Assembly: GCA_963971305.1 (NCBI GenBank)
Contig: OZ020307.1
Coordinates: forward strand, 16,629,501-16,693,500
DNA length: 64,000 nt
Direction: 5' to 3'
Source of the DNA: Arcuatula senhousia
Taxonomy: Eukaryota > Mollusca > Bivalvia > Mytilida > Mytilidae
In this document: positions 1 to 10,679 of the stretch, one piece after another
Position numbering within the stretch: position 1 is the stretch's first letter
Layout: each line of letters opens with the position of its first letter
The notes under the pieces: model-generated
Databases searched by the model: none
What the model was told of the DNA's origin: nothing
What the model saw: the letters and a program-made list of their open reading frames with translations, nothing else
Position numbers and translations under genes: made by a program

Positions 1-1500
1 TTTTGAATATCATGGGCACCCATTAAACACCTCACCCATTAAAAGGTACAGCATTATTAATAAAAACATCATAACACCAATGTACCCCATTCAGTGAGAC
101 TGATTGCAAAAAGTAAATGAAATTATGTGTCAAGAAGTGTCATTAAGGGGTAGATAGGAATCGTTATTGTCAATTTAATGTGTATTGAGACATTTTTACG
201 AGGGCTTGCTTTATCACCTGTATTAGGTAAAACACAATTTTGTACTTCAGACATGCAATAAAAATGAAGAGTTTGAATTAATTATTTTATAAAATTTATA
301 ACCCATCAATTTAAAAGCTTTTAAAATACAAGTATATTAATTTGAAAATGAAAATAAATCTATAATTACATGTATATAAATTTAAGAGTGGTTATGAAAT
401 TTTAACAAAATAGAATAAAAAAAATTATGTCTTGAAATGTTGAATGTTTTTGCATTCATTACCATGGCTTATTCTTACCTGTCAAATTATTACAGTTTTG
501 ATGTATCACAAGTTAAATACCGAAAATCATTGAACATCAACACAAATTTTAGTTGTAATCCATCAACTCAGAAGATCTCCAAGTGCAAACAAGGTTTTAA
601 ACTTGGTATATTCCTTATACAATAGACATTAACTAATGTTCATCAGTTACAAAAATCGGATAGAGATCCTTGGTCTTTGTTAAGTACTTAAGGTGAAAAG
701 ATTACTATTTAGACCCAAAGATGTTTATTAATCACTTCTGAACTGTGTATAACTACAACAACAATTCACAGGTCTTTGATTAAAATTTTCATGTCAATCA
801 TACCTCGAAGCTCCGCCCACATACTCATCACAGCCAATCAGGTGTGTCTAATTACTTACCTGGTCTAACATTAATGTGATCAATTCCTTTGATCTTTGAA
901 ATATGTTAAGACTAGTCTATAAGATATCTAATGTAGGAAATTAAACATTAATTTATGAATATTGAATTTTTTCTTCATATATTGTTTTTGGGTACAGATA
1001 CACCTGTAAATATTTGAAAAGTACAGAGGCATTTGTTCATTTGATATAGATATTGATTTAAATTTATATATAATTTTACAACATTGAAGGTGTTGATAAA
1101 AAGACTGTCTGCATGTCTGTGGATGAAATGTTCTGAGTTTTTTCATAGGCTCAGAAGTATATGTTTGGTGATTATGCAATTATGTGTTCTATTTAATTAT
1201 AATATGGCCTGTGCTTCTTCTGTTTCAGTGGTAAAATATAGAAGTTTTCAGAGTGGCCAAAAATGTCTAAGGACATCTTGTTTTATTTTGTTTCCGAACA
1301 AACTTTACTGTCAAACTGCAGGTTGTGGCTTGCCTGGCATGCTGGTCCTAAATCTGCTTTTGTATATTTCCAAGCTTCACATATGTCTTTCTGCTTTAAG
1401 CACTGGAGGAATGCTTAGTGTTGCTGGATTTAAGCCTCCTGCCAATTAGGAACCTTTGAATTGACCTAGGCTAAAGAAAATTAGTTTTCTGGATCATTAT
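1..1500. other. AT-rich non-coding stretch
   Basis: No exon, RNA gene or well-bounded repeat is recognised here. Open frames are short and have no family resemblance. If the UTP6-like gene extends upstream of the window, this is intron. A short GC-richer patch near 795-835 has a CCGCCC box and a CCAAT motif, but nothing else marks it as a promoter. Confidence 0.5.
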
Positions 1501-1760
1501 ATTGGGCGATTCCAGGAGGTGGGCAGGGGGCTTGCCCCTTTTTTGGACTGGGTTTCACGCTCGTGGGTGGGCGAACAGTAAGAAATTTGCGAAACAGTTT
1601 TCTCATCAACTGCTAATCGCAGCCACTTGATATTTGGTATACAGCATCATGTAGGAGTCCCATAATGTGGGATTTGATTTCAAGTATGTCCCTTACCTAC
1701 TTCCTGTTTAACGAAATCCGAACATTTTTGACTTTGAACGATTTTTGAAATTTCTGGAAT
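1500..1760 (+). repeat. Degenerate interspersed repeat (family C: ccggatttcacagagtg type)
   Basis: This is a diverged copy of the family seen more completely at 21247-21900. Shared landmarks, in order, are the gaaacagttttctcatcaac segment, the cacttgatatttggtataca segment, a cccataatgtgggat segment, and acctacttcctgttt followed by a gaaatccgaacattttt-like end. It has no coding capacity. A further, poorer copy lies near 3295-3480. Confidence 0.6.
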
Positions 1761-2039
1761 CTGGATCTGCCTGACTGGTGATTTAAGAAAATCTTTAGAA
1801 CATGAATATTAGTCTCAAATATAAAGTTTTTGTTATAGACCTAATGTTTTTTAAGAACTTGACTTTTATCATTGTTTGAAAGAAAAGACAGGTCCAATAA
1901 AACGAGCATTAATGACCCTTTATAGGCCACATAACAATTTAGTTAGATTTTGCTGATTTTGGTCTTGTTAGTCTAACATGATTTTCAGTATACACGTGAC
2001 ACTTTTAAACCACTTGCATTTATATTCAATTGATGATGA

Positions 2040-2194
2040 CTGCAATATTTGTCTCCAATATGGGTGTGTTTGGGGTGACTGCAATATTTGTCTCCAATAT
2101 GGGTGTGTTTGGGGTGACTGCAATATTTGTCTCCAATATGGGTGTGTTTGGGGTGACTGCAATATTTGTCTCCAATATGGGTGTGTTTGGGGTA
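2040..2194 (+). repeat. 39-bp tandem repeat, 4 copies
   Basis: Four almost identical 39 bp units start near 2041, 2080, 2119 and 2158 with tgcaatatttgtctccaata. Because 39 is a multiple of three and the unit has no stop codons in several frames, overlapping open frames appear on both strands. These are repeat artefacts, with no start context, splice sites or family match, so I call this a non-coding minisatellite. Confidence 0.9.
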
Positions 2195-5100
2195 TATTGT
2201 GAGCTTGCCCACTTATCAATAATAATAACTTTATTGTCATATAAATCATATTACACATGATTTGTGGCAGAAATAAAAAATAAACGACAAAATAAAGTCT
2301 ATGAGACTCCTATCCTCAGTTCTGATGACCGTTTAATGAAGGAGGCAAGGCTCTGAGTTTGCCGAAAATTTGTAGGAGATAGTATTTTAATTAAATTATC
2401 ATGATCAGAGGTATTAGTGGGATTTACATTCACAATATTGAAATCTGTCAGTAATTATAAATAATGATTCTTCCACTTAATCTTTTTAGTACAGGTATAC
2501 CATTTAGAGTGTTCTTGCATGTGTTTGAAGTTGTAATTATCTTAATTGTTCATTTAAAAACACTTTTTCCTCAGTAAGTTCTTTTTTTTTAACCTAAAAA
2601 AAACCAGTAACTTATTCAAAATTTTAGGTTAAAGTGTTTTTCTGTGTCAAATCATTTGTCATAATCAGGCTATACTGCATAGTTGTATGTAAAATATGGA
2701 GATCAAAAGGTTTATATAAATAAAAACATATTAATCAGGTAAAATTTTCACTTATAATTTATTGGTGTCTTGCAGGCAACTATGCATTGTTCTGTACAAA
2801 GGGGAGAGGTCAGGCTAAGGGAAAGACGATCTTTTGTTCCTACTTTTCCTACTGTTGTAATATTAATGGTAAAAAGGGTGGACAATTTTGGTCCTTTAAG
2901 GTATAGATTAACACATAATATGACACTTTTATATCATTAATTACATGGAAACAAATTTAACTGTTTTTGTTTAGATTTGGGATTATCTGCCCTTTGTTAT
3001 TGGGAGGATTATCTACCTTGGGAACAATACAAAAATTGGATTATTACAGGTTTTGGTTTTGGAGAGATAACAAGTGTGTGATAGTAGTCTCAATATAAAT
3101 TATAGGGCGTTAAAATATTTTGATATCATTAGTTCAAACATTATACAAAGGTGATAATCACTGTGCCTTACATGGACAATATTTGTTTTATATATTAGTG
3201 GCTTATTGAATTTGTATAGGTATAAAGTCTGTCCACTGAAATCTTGACCTGTAGATTTAAAATGAATTTTAAAAGTACTATTCGGCTGGATTTGATGAAG
3301 GTTGGACAACGGGCAGGCGGGCGGTGAAAATAATTTTTTAACAGACTTATCACAGCCTCTTTATATAAGCATAAGGTCCCATATGCATAAGTAGGATTAA
3401 ATGATTTCAAATCTGTCGCAAAACTACTTCCTGTTAAAAAATATCTGATCATTTTTTACTTTAACACACTTTTGTTGCCGAATTGTTTGAAAGCCCAGGA
3501 ACCTATCCCCTAGCTTTACAGCTTTAAAATTGTGTTTTTGCATCAGTAAGTTTGTTGCCAAAACAATTTTAAACAAACTCGTTTAAAACATCAATTCATG
3601 TATCTCCTGGTTCATTTTTACTTGACCATCCCCAATGCAGAGTTTTGGTCATTCAAAAATTATAAAAGCAAATTCAGTCACAATTGCAAATCAGACCCAT
3701 TTCACTAGAAAAGAAACAAATATACTACCCTTTCCTTCTTCAATGATTCACTTAAGTGATATTGATGGTATTCTAACTCAGAAAACTCAATGGGTTTTTA
3801 TTGTATCAGATATCTCACAAAATATACTCTGATTGTATCAAATATCTGTAATCCGTTTCATCAAACAACGAAGAGTGACACTAAGAAAGATTTATAAAGA
3901 TGAATCGGGAGCAATATTAAAAGACAATGCTGTAATTTATCAGACTTTTCCAATTGTGTAGACGGGACAAATTGCCAATATAGATTATTATATTTTGTTA
4001 ACCTTCAATGGTACAAGGCAATGAAAAAAGTACATCAATCCTTTCCGGCTAAATTTATTGAGTCTAGAAATCAATTTGATTGTAACTTCTTTTGTTATTT
4101 TTTATGCCTTTTTCAGCTACAAAGTGAAGAAAGTTAGATGTACTTATAGAAACTATGGTTTGTCTGTAATTGTGAAGAATTTCTCTCTTTAAGGAGTAAA
4201 TTGTGATTTCTTCATCTCTCCCATTTGTTGTTCAAATTAATTACTTTCAAGTCTGGTCGCCTGAGAGTAAGAAAATGTCATTTGATCTATAAGAATTAAT
4301 TGTGCAGAAATCTGTATAACCATAGATGGACCCTCTTGTCTACTTGAAGTCCCTAAGGTGTAATCCTTACTTCTAACTAAAGCAAAACAGTTGTGTCCAA
4401 TAATGCAAGGAAATCAGAGACTGACATCTTATATAGAATTCCACCATATTCTGACTAATTTTATCTGAAATAAACTTGATGTCGTACTGGTCCCAGTGGA
4501 ATATAAATGTCTAGGTGTCCTTTCAGTATCGGCTAAGGGTGACATTTTCTTAGACACAAGTCTTAAGGTTTGATGAGGTGAGGAGACAGAGTGTCTTTTG
4601 GCTGAGAATTTGAGCTAGGATTTATTCCAGTGGTCTCAATGTTGTAATATTTATTATAAAAAATTGTGGAATCAGATAAGGACGTGTTATTTCACAAAAT
4701 ATCAGAATATAGAGCTGTTTGAAAAAATGATATACATGTTTAGACTGTTTAGATCCTTAGCTTTTAATTACATAACATTGTATTTTTTTACAAGCAGTTA
4801 TCTTAATCAATTGATTTTGACATCATTTTACATGAAAATAGTGCTTTACTTGTATTCACTTATTATCTTGTTCTAAATGCAAATTCAATATGGCAAGTCT
4901 TCGTGTTGGGTCAATTCTATATTGATAGTAGGAAATAATATAGAAATGACAAATTATGTATGCTAATAGCTTGTCATAGAATATGTAAATTGATAAATTC
5001 ATTTAAAAAGACCTTTCTTAGTTGACCAAACCACCACAGCATATCTTGACCATTAATTCTATACATTACAGTCGTCAAATTATCATAACTGGACAATACT

Positions 5101-7185
5101 GTGGAAATTTAATCCCATTGTCACGAGCCCATCTTTTCAGAATATGTAAATCAGAGCAATTAGCAAAGTAAGCTTGGTTTACTGGACGAAACAAAACCAA
5201 ACATCCATCAATGAAGTCTCGTGTAATTTGTTGTTATCAGGACCATTAAGAGGAAAAGGAATGAGCTTTTTAACTGTTAATCCCTGTGTAATGTGTTTTC
5301 ATTTTCATCTCTATGCAAATCAGGTCTATCAAATTCACATCTCTATGTCCGGCATGGGATCGAAAGTCGATTTAATGACCAGTGCGGACAACCGTAGCTT
5401 TCATTTTCTTTTAGAATTGTTTTTTATCACACAATTTCCTTTGGATCGACTGTTAGTATTAATGGCATTGAAGGTTTATGAATAAGAGAACAAAAAAGTT
5501 GATATCTTTTCACAGCTCATTTGGCTATAGCTTTATTCTCTGGTTTAAGATCCTGCTGTTGACAACACTCATCAATACTAAGAAAAGTCAGCACAACCAA
5601 AATAAATCGAAATTCAATAAATTCCTATTCAGATTGATTTTGATACCAAAAGTAATTATGATTTTAACATGTTTTATGCAAATGTAAAAGATTTTTGGTC
5701 TTCCCTTAATCTACCCCTCATAGTCCCTATGTTTTCCTTCCTTTCTGTTTAAGCTGATATTTCCCAAAAGAAATTGGATGTTGATGAAATTATACATGTA
5801 TACCAAAACAACACATCATAGCATTTATATGACTGTATTTCAAACAAATTTGCAGAACAGCCTTTCTGGCACCTGTATTTTGTGTCTGACATTCTTGGTT
5901 TGTATAGTTTCTCTTGACTCTTTGTATCCAACGACCTGCGATGGCAGCTAGGGTCCTCTGAATAAGCTCAGCAAGTTCCCTTTACCATATATAGATATGT
6001 CATTCCATTAAATCAAAAGCCTCTATGAAGGTTCCATTAGATTCAATCTAGATAAAATAATGCAATGTTACATTTTATCTGCCACTGTGAAGTATGCAAT
6101 TTCCTCTAGAACTGTTATATTGTCACCATTTGATAGATAAATAAGTTGGTCTGGTCAAGATTGCATCAGAAGATTATTTGAAAGTTGAAACCATTCATTT
6201 TCTCAGCTTATGCAGACAATTAAAAAGGCAGGATCATGGAGTATAATGCATGAAAGAAATTGGAAATATTCAAAATTAGGAATTGTGCTGCTATTGGTCA
6301 ACACAAAACATAGAAAAACACTAAATCAATTGAAGGGAAATCATCAACATGTGTCCTCTGTTTGTGTTGTTTTTGTCTGTGTCAACTGATTTGGTGTTTA
6401 TCTTTTCAGACAAATGGCATTCGAATGCTACATTGGTACTTTTAATTACTTTTATGTTTGCAGTATGACTTTTCTCAATCTCAGTGGTATCATTGCATTA
6501 TTAGACACTAAATTCCATCTAAAGGCAATTCCTTAACTTTCTAAAAGATTTTATGAATGGTTTTTAAGATCTATATATTTTGATATGTTTGGTTGTACAC
6601 AAATGATTTTTATCGGGTATTTATAAGATGTATATTAAACTATATGAATATGACAAAATATGGAACTATAAAAAGACTATCATTTTCATTTTTAACAATT
6701 CTAGTTTTTAGACCCAGTAATAAAGTTGTACATATATCTTTTTATCTGATTTAATATATACTCCCGTTACTTGTACCTACGTTTAATTAAAACCCTCTCA
6801 CTTTCTTCTGCTCAATAAACTACCATAATTCCACCCTTTAAAACATATAATGGATTGCATTGAGAAAATTAAGATTTATGAGGTTCTAGGGAGTTGTTTA
6901 AAGTCATCAATTGAAGCTTGATGGGTTTCCTCCAATTACTGCTCAACAACTCCAAATAAATTTCCCATAAACCCCTGTATTGGTGTGACATTGAATGAAC
7001 TTGGGAAATTTTTTGAAAGGATGTGTTTTGTACTTTCCTCTTAAGAGTTTTAGTGAATACATATTTTTAAATTTTTATGTGTATTTGAACTAGTTTTCAC
7101 TTTCTAATGTTGTATGGGTTCATTGCATCTTTACTAAGTTTATTTACTGAAATATGACATAATATTTACTTTAATTGTAATGTAG

Positions 7186-7320
7186 GCATTTTGGGTATCA
7201 GCAAATAAATTCCCAGATTTATCTGCCCCTGTCTCTCTGCCTAACAAAATTTACGAACTTGGAGTATCTCATCTCAATGTCCAAGAGAAAAGACAAAACA
7301 TGGAGGACACACTGGAATAG
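7186..7320 (+). other. Stop-bounded 44-codon coding-like segment, unidentified
   Basis: Between an in-frame TAG at 7183-7185 and the TAG at 7318-7320, this frame encodes 44 residues of ordinary amino-acid composition (it starts AFWVSANKFPDLSAP and ends QNMEDTLE). A polypyrimidine-poor but AG-ending sequence lies directly before it. I do not recognise the family, and it does not resemble UTP6. It could be a fragment of a retroelement or an old pseudogene, or chance. Confidence 0.2.
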
Positions 7321-8954
7321 TTATTATCCTGACTTGGTACAGGCATTTCAAATGAATGGCGGGTTAATCCAGGTTTTATGGCGCTCCAAACGGGACCCTT
7401 TCAACTTTCTTATCTCAACTTTCCCATACGGCTCTGTAGAATATGATGAAACTGGTGATGATGCACACTGTCTATTTTATAACAACTTTTAATGTAAATA
7501 AGTAAGACAACTCATAACCAGGTTCTTCACCAGTTTGATATTTTTAGGCATAAACTTGTAATGTCAGCATCAGTATTTCAATCTTTTGTTAGGATTAGTT
7601 TCATTTAAAACTGGCAGTCTTTGTACATTGTTTTTAGACATTTAGTCAGTATGTATTGGTGACAGCTTCAAGTTTTAATTGATGAGCATTGTATCTGTTG
7701 TTTGTCTCATGGATATTTATTTCTTTTTCATTAATATTCTATTCATATTCTGCACTTTTACCATAAAAGGGTGAATTTCTCCAGGCAACACTATTTTCCA
7801 CATTACGGACAAATTAACCAATTCCAAGAAAATTGGAACAATTATTTCCAAGAACATCTGGATTTGAATTGGAGAAAGAGGAATTGTTCTGATAGTAATT
7901 TATTATTTAGAAAAAAGGCTCGAAGGACTTCAGTTAATGACAGGTTTCTATTATTCTTAACGTGTAATTAATCTCCTTCTTGCATAAGTTTCTCACAAGA
8001 TGTTGTTGAGTCGCTGTGTCATTAGCTTTTTTTCTGAAAAAGAAACTTTTCCTAGGGCTTTGAGAAATCGTTGCTGATTAGGCAAATTTGAGAGGTTTAT
8101 GATTCCACTAACACTTGGCAATGAATCCTAGTGATCAATTTGATGTCGTTGGTTGTTTTAGGGCCATTTATTTCAGAAATAATTGGAAGTATCAGATGGC
8201 AGGACTGCAATGTGCAATAACACAAGTACTAAAGCAGCTTCAACATGCATGGTCATGAATAATTTAGAATCACTCAAATGGAAGAGAATCTAAACGTTCA
8301 GAGTAATTGTTCTGAAGAATTTTATATAAAGAGGGAAAATGCTTGGTCTCTTAGATTTTACAAGCAAAATGCTGTTATTATTTAGATTTTTTAAGACAGC
8401 TTTTAAGCTCATCCAAAATATGAAAGCCAGTTGGCAGAATATTTCATTTATTTGAAGAAATCTTATATTTGGTACCTGAATGCTTGGTAAATATGAATGA
8501 TATATATGTAAAAGCATTAGAATAATGATTGAACTCTAAAAAGAAAGATTTTCTTTTGACCTTGGGGCATTTGCAGACAACTTTCTAGTTTATCTTGTTT
8601 GTTTGCTGTTAGATCATGAGATAAAATACAGATTACAAGGAGGAAAGAAAGGATAAAGGAAAGATTATAGTCTTTTTACATTTCAATTCAAGTTTAACAA
8701 CTTTTTGTATTCCCAATTCAAACAAACATGGATAATTATAACAGCCATTTGATCATCATGTTTTTATCCAAGGATTGGGACAATTAGAATGTATGATTTA
8801 CAGCTAATCTTCAATTAAAACATGTTTATCTAGTAAAGTATATAATGGTCTCTATTAGAGTCTTTAATCATAATCCTGTTTGTGAAATTAATGGGAATCA
8901 TATAAGGTTATGTTTTAGATGTTGTACTATGCATTGAAGTGCTACAATAATAGA

Positions 8955-9178
8955 TAAATACAAAGTTATTAAGATGCCTTGGGATTTTTGGGGTTAGAAG
9001 ACATCAAGAACTAGTTGTTACTAAACAAGAAGACATATCAAATGTACCAAAGAAGGAAAAACAAAATAGCAAATCAAAAGATTCTTCAGTTCTATATATT
9101 TTAATATCTAATTTCCTTCAAATAAGAACTAAACAAAATGCCCTCCCTATGTTTGCAATTAATTTAATCCAGTTTTAA
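8955..9178 (+). pseudogene. Possible relic of an upstream UTP6 exon
   Basis: A roughly 70-codon open frame contains VRRHQELVVTKQED followed by a lysine- and serine-rich linker. In vertebrate UTP6 a WDYVARREL segment followed by a charged linker precedes the region encoded by the first recognised exon. Here W-D-F is readable only in the neighbouring frame, at 8980-8988, so a 1-base slip in the T5 run would be needed, and no good donor or acceptor frames it. The resemblance is short and may be accidental. Confidence 0.15.
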
Positions 9179-9260
9179 ATTGTTCTTATCAAATGCTAAA
9201 AAATTCAAAGCCAGGCAGGATTTTTTTTAATGCAATGTATGCATAATTGTCTATTTATTA

Positions 9261-10302
9261 GGGCCCGCATCAAAGATGTGGATGCCCTATAGTTTTCACT
9301 TTGTTCATCTGTCCGTCTGTCCCTACGTCAACCATTCTTGCGAATGCTAAAACTCAAAAACTATTAACACCACAGTTCTGAAATTTTGTACAGCTACTTA
9401 GTAGCATGTCATAATTTGCATATTAAAATTTCATGCAAAAATGTGAAATATTTTTGGAAGAAAACTTCATTTTTTATTGAAAATCATAGATTTTGAGAAT
9501 TGGACTTTGTGAACACTAAAACTCAAAAACTGTGATTAATACAGTTCTGAAACTTTGCACAGCTGCTAAGTAGCATGTCATGATTTGCATATTAAAATTT
9601 TGTGCAAATCTGATTAATATTTTGGGAAAAAACTTCTCTTTTTTTTTCTCGAAAATTACAGATTTTGAGAATTGGACTTTGTGAACACTAAAACTCAAAA
9701 ACTGTTAACAAAACAGTTCTGAAACTTTGCACAGCTGCTGAGTAGCATGTCATGATTTGCATATTAAAATTTCGTGCAAATCTGATTAATATTTTTGGAA
9801 AAAACTTCATTTTTTATTGAAAATCACAGATTTTGAGAATTGGACTTTGTGAACACTAAAAACAATACAGTTCTGAAACTTTGCACAGCTGCTAAGTAGC
9901 ATTTCATGATTTGCATATTAAAAGTTCATGCAAATCTGAATAATGTTTTTGTAAAAAACTTCATTTTTATCGAAAATCAAAGATTTTGAGAATTGGACTT
10001 TGTGAACACTAAAACTCAAAAACTGTTAACAATACAGTTCTGAAACTTTGCACAGCTGCTAAGTAGCATGTCATGATTTGCATATTAAAATTTTGTGCAA
10101 ATCTGTTCAATATTTTTGTAAAAAACTTCATTTTTTATCAAAATCACAGATTTTGAAAATTGGACTTTGTGAACACTAAAACTCAAAGGCGATTAACAAT
10201 ACAGCTCTGAAGTTTCATACACATTCCATGGAGCATGCCTTAGTGGTTATAATCAAAGTTCGTATGATTTTGAAAACAATTAGATTTTTTGCCGCGGGGC
10301 CC
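9261..10302. mobile_element. Non-autonomous element (gggcccgc ends) with about 170-bp internal repeats
   Basis: It begins gggcccgc at 9261-9268 and ends gcggggccc at 10294-10302, so the termini are short imperfect inverted repeats. Inside, a unit beginning attggactttgtgaacac recurs at about 9496, 9670, 9837, 9990 and 10158, giving spacings of 153-174 bp. It has no coding capacity. A degenerate relative of the first 100 bp is near 52032-52160. It ends 297 bp upstream of the first recognised UTP6 exon. Confidence 0.7.
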
Positions 10303-10599
10303 TTTCTGACTTTGTCAGTATTTTAGTACTTTAATGGGGAAGCTTATTTTATTATCTAAAGGAATTAAAAAGCCAAATATGAAAATATGAAAACTAACTT
10401 GTAAAGCATAAGTAGCTTTAAACCAATTAAACCAAACTGTCCAACAGAAAACCAAACAATGGTGTAGCTGACTGGTGCCATAAGAGGAAAATTAGTAACC
10501 TTTCAAGTTGAAGCATTTTAGAAATGATGTTCCTAATTCTTTTAAAAGCCATGTTTAACTTATTGCCATATCTGAAAGTTTTTTTCTTTTTATTTTCAG

Positions 10600-10679
10600 A
10601 CCAACTTTGGCAGATATATCTGACAACATGTCTTGAGTTTATTGAGAAGTATTCCCAGTCACAGACTCTTCAGGAAAAG
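10600..10679 (+). CDS. UTP6: UTP6-like protein, internal exon (first recognised)
   Basis: This exon lies between a T-rich acceptor ending tattttcag and a GTAAAT donor. It enters with two bases of a split codon and leaves in phase 0. It encodes QLWQIYLTTCLEFIEKYSQ and a short tail, a HAT (half-a-TPR) helix pair with the usual W and Y positions. It matches the part of vertebrate UTP6 that reads MWKCYITFCLERF. UTP6 is a nucleolar subunit of the U3-containing small-subunit processome, required for early cleavages of pre-rRNA on the way to 18S rRNA. The preceding exon was not identified, so about the first 300 residues expected of the protein are missing from this window. Family identification rests on the joined series of eight exons rather than on this one alone. 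Confidence 0.85.

Larger units (their letters stand above)
2260..9260. other. Long AT-rich non-coding stretch
   Basis: There is no confident exon in these 7 kb. A family C fragment is near 3295-3480. Two weak coding-like pieces, at 7186-7320 and 8955-9178, are described separately. The 103-codon frame at 5174-5485 and the 66-codon frame at 7771-7971 have neither family motifs nor matching splice signals that I can defend. The stretch is probably intron or intergenic DNA upstream of the first recognised exon. Confidence 0.5.

Noticed and set aside
795..835. Promoter-like patch with CCGCCC and CCAAT
   Set aside because: No TATA or initiator, no exon with a start codon follows, and such short words occur by chance.
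1084..1449. 121-codon open frame on the + strand
   Set aside because: No family motif, no fitting splice context, and a minus-strand frame overlaps its start. It is probably chance in repeat-derived DNA.
5174..5485. 103-codon open frame on the + strand
   Set aside because: No recognisable domain, AT-driven composition, no upstream promoter or matching UTP6 phase.
6395..6450. Possible mini-exon after atcttttcag
   Set aside because: The segment between AG and the next GT is only about 26 bp, and its translation does not match UTP6.
7771..7971. 66-codon frame rich in N, F and R, with an AG before it and GT after it
   Set aside because: It does not align to UTP6, and the donor gtttct is poor. 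I cannot support it as an exon.
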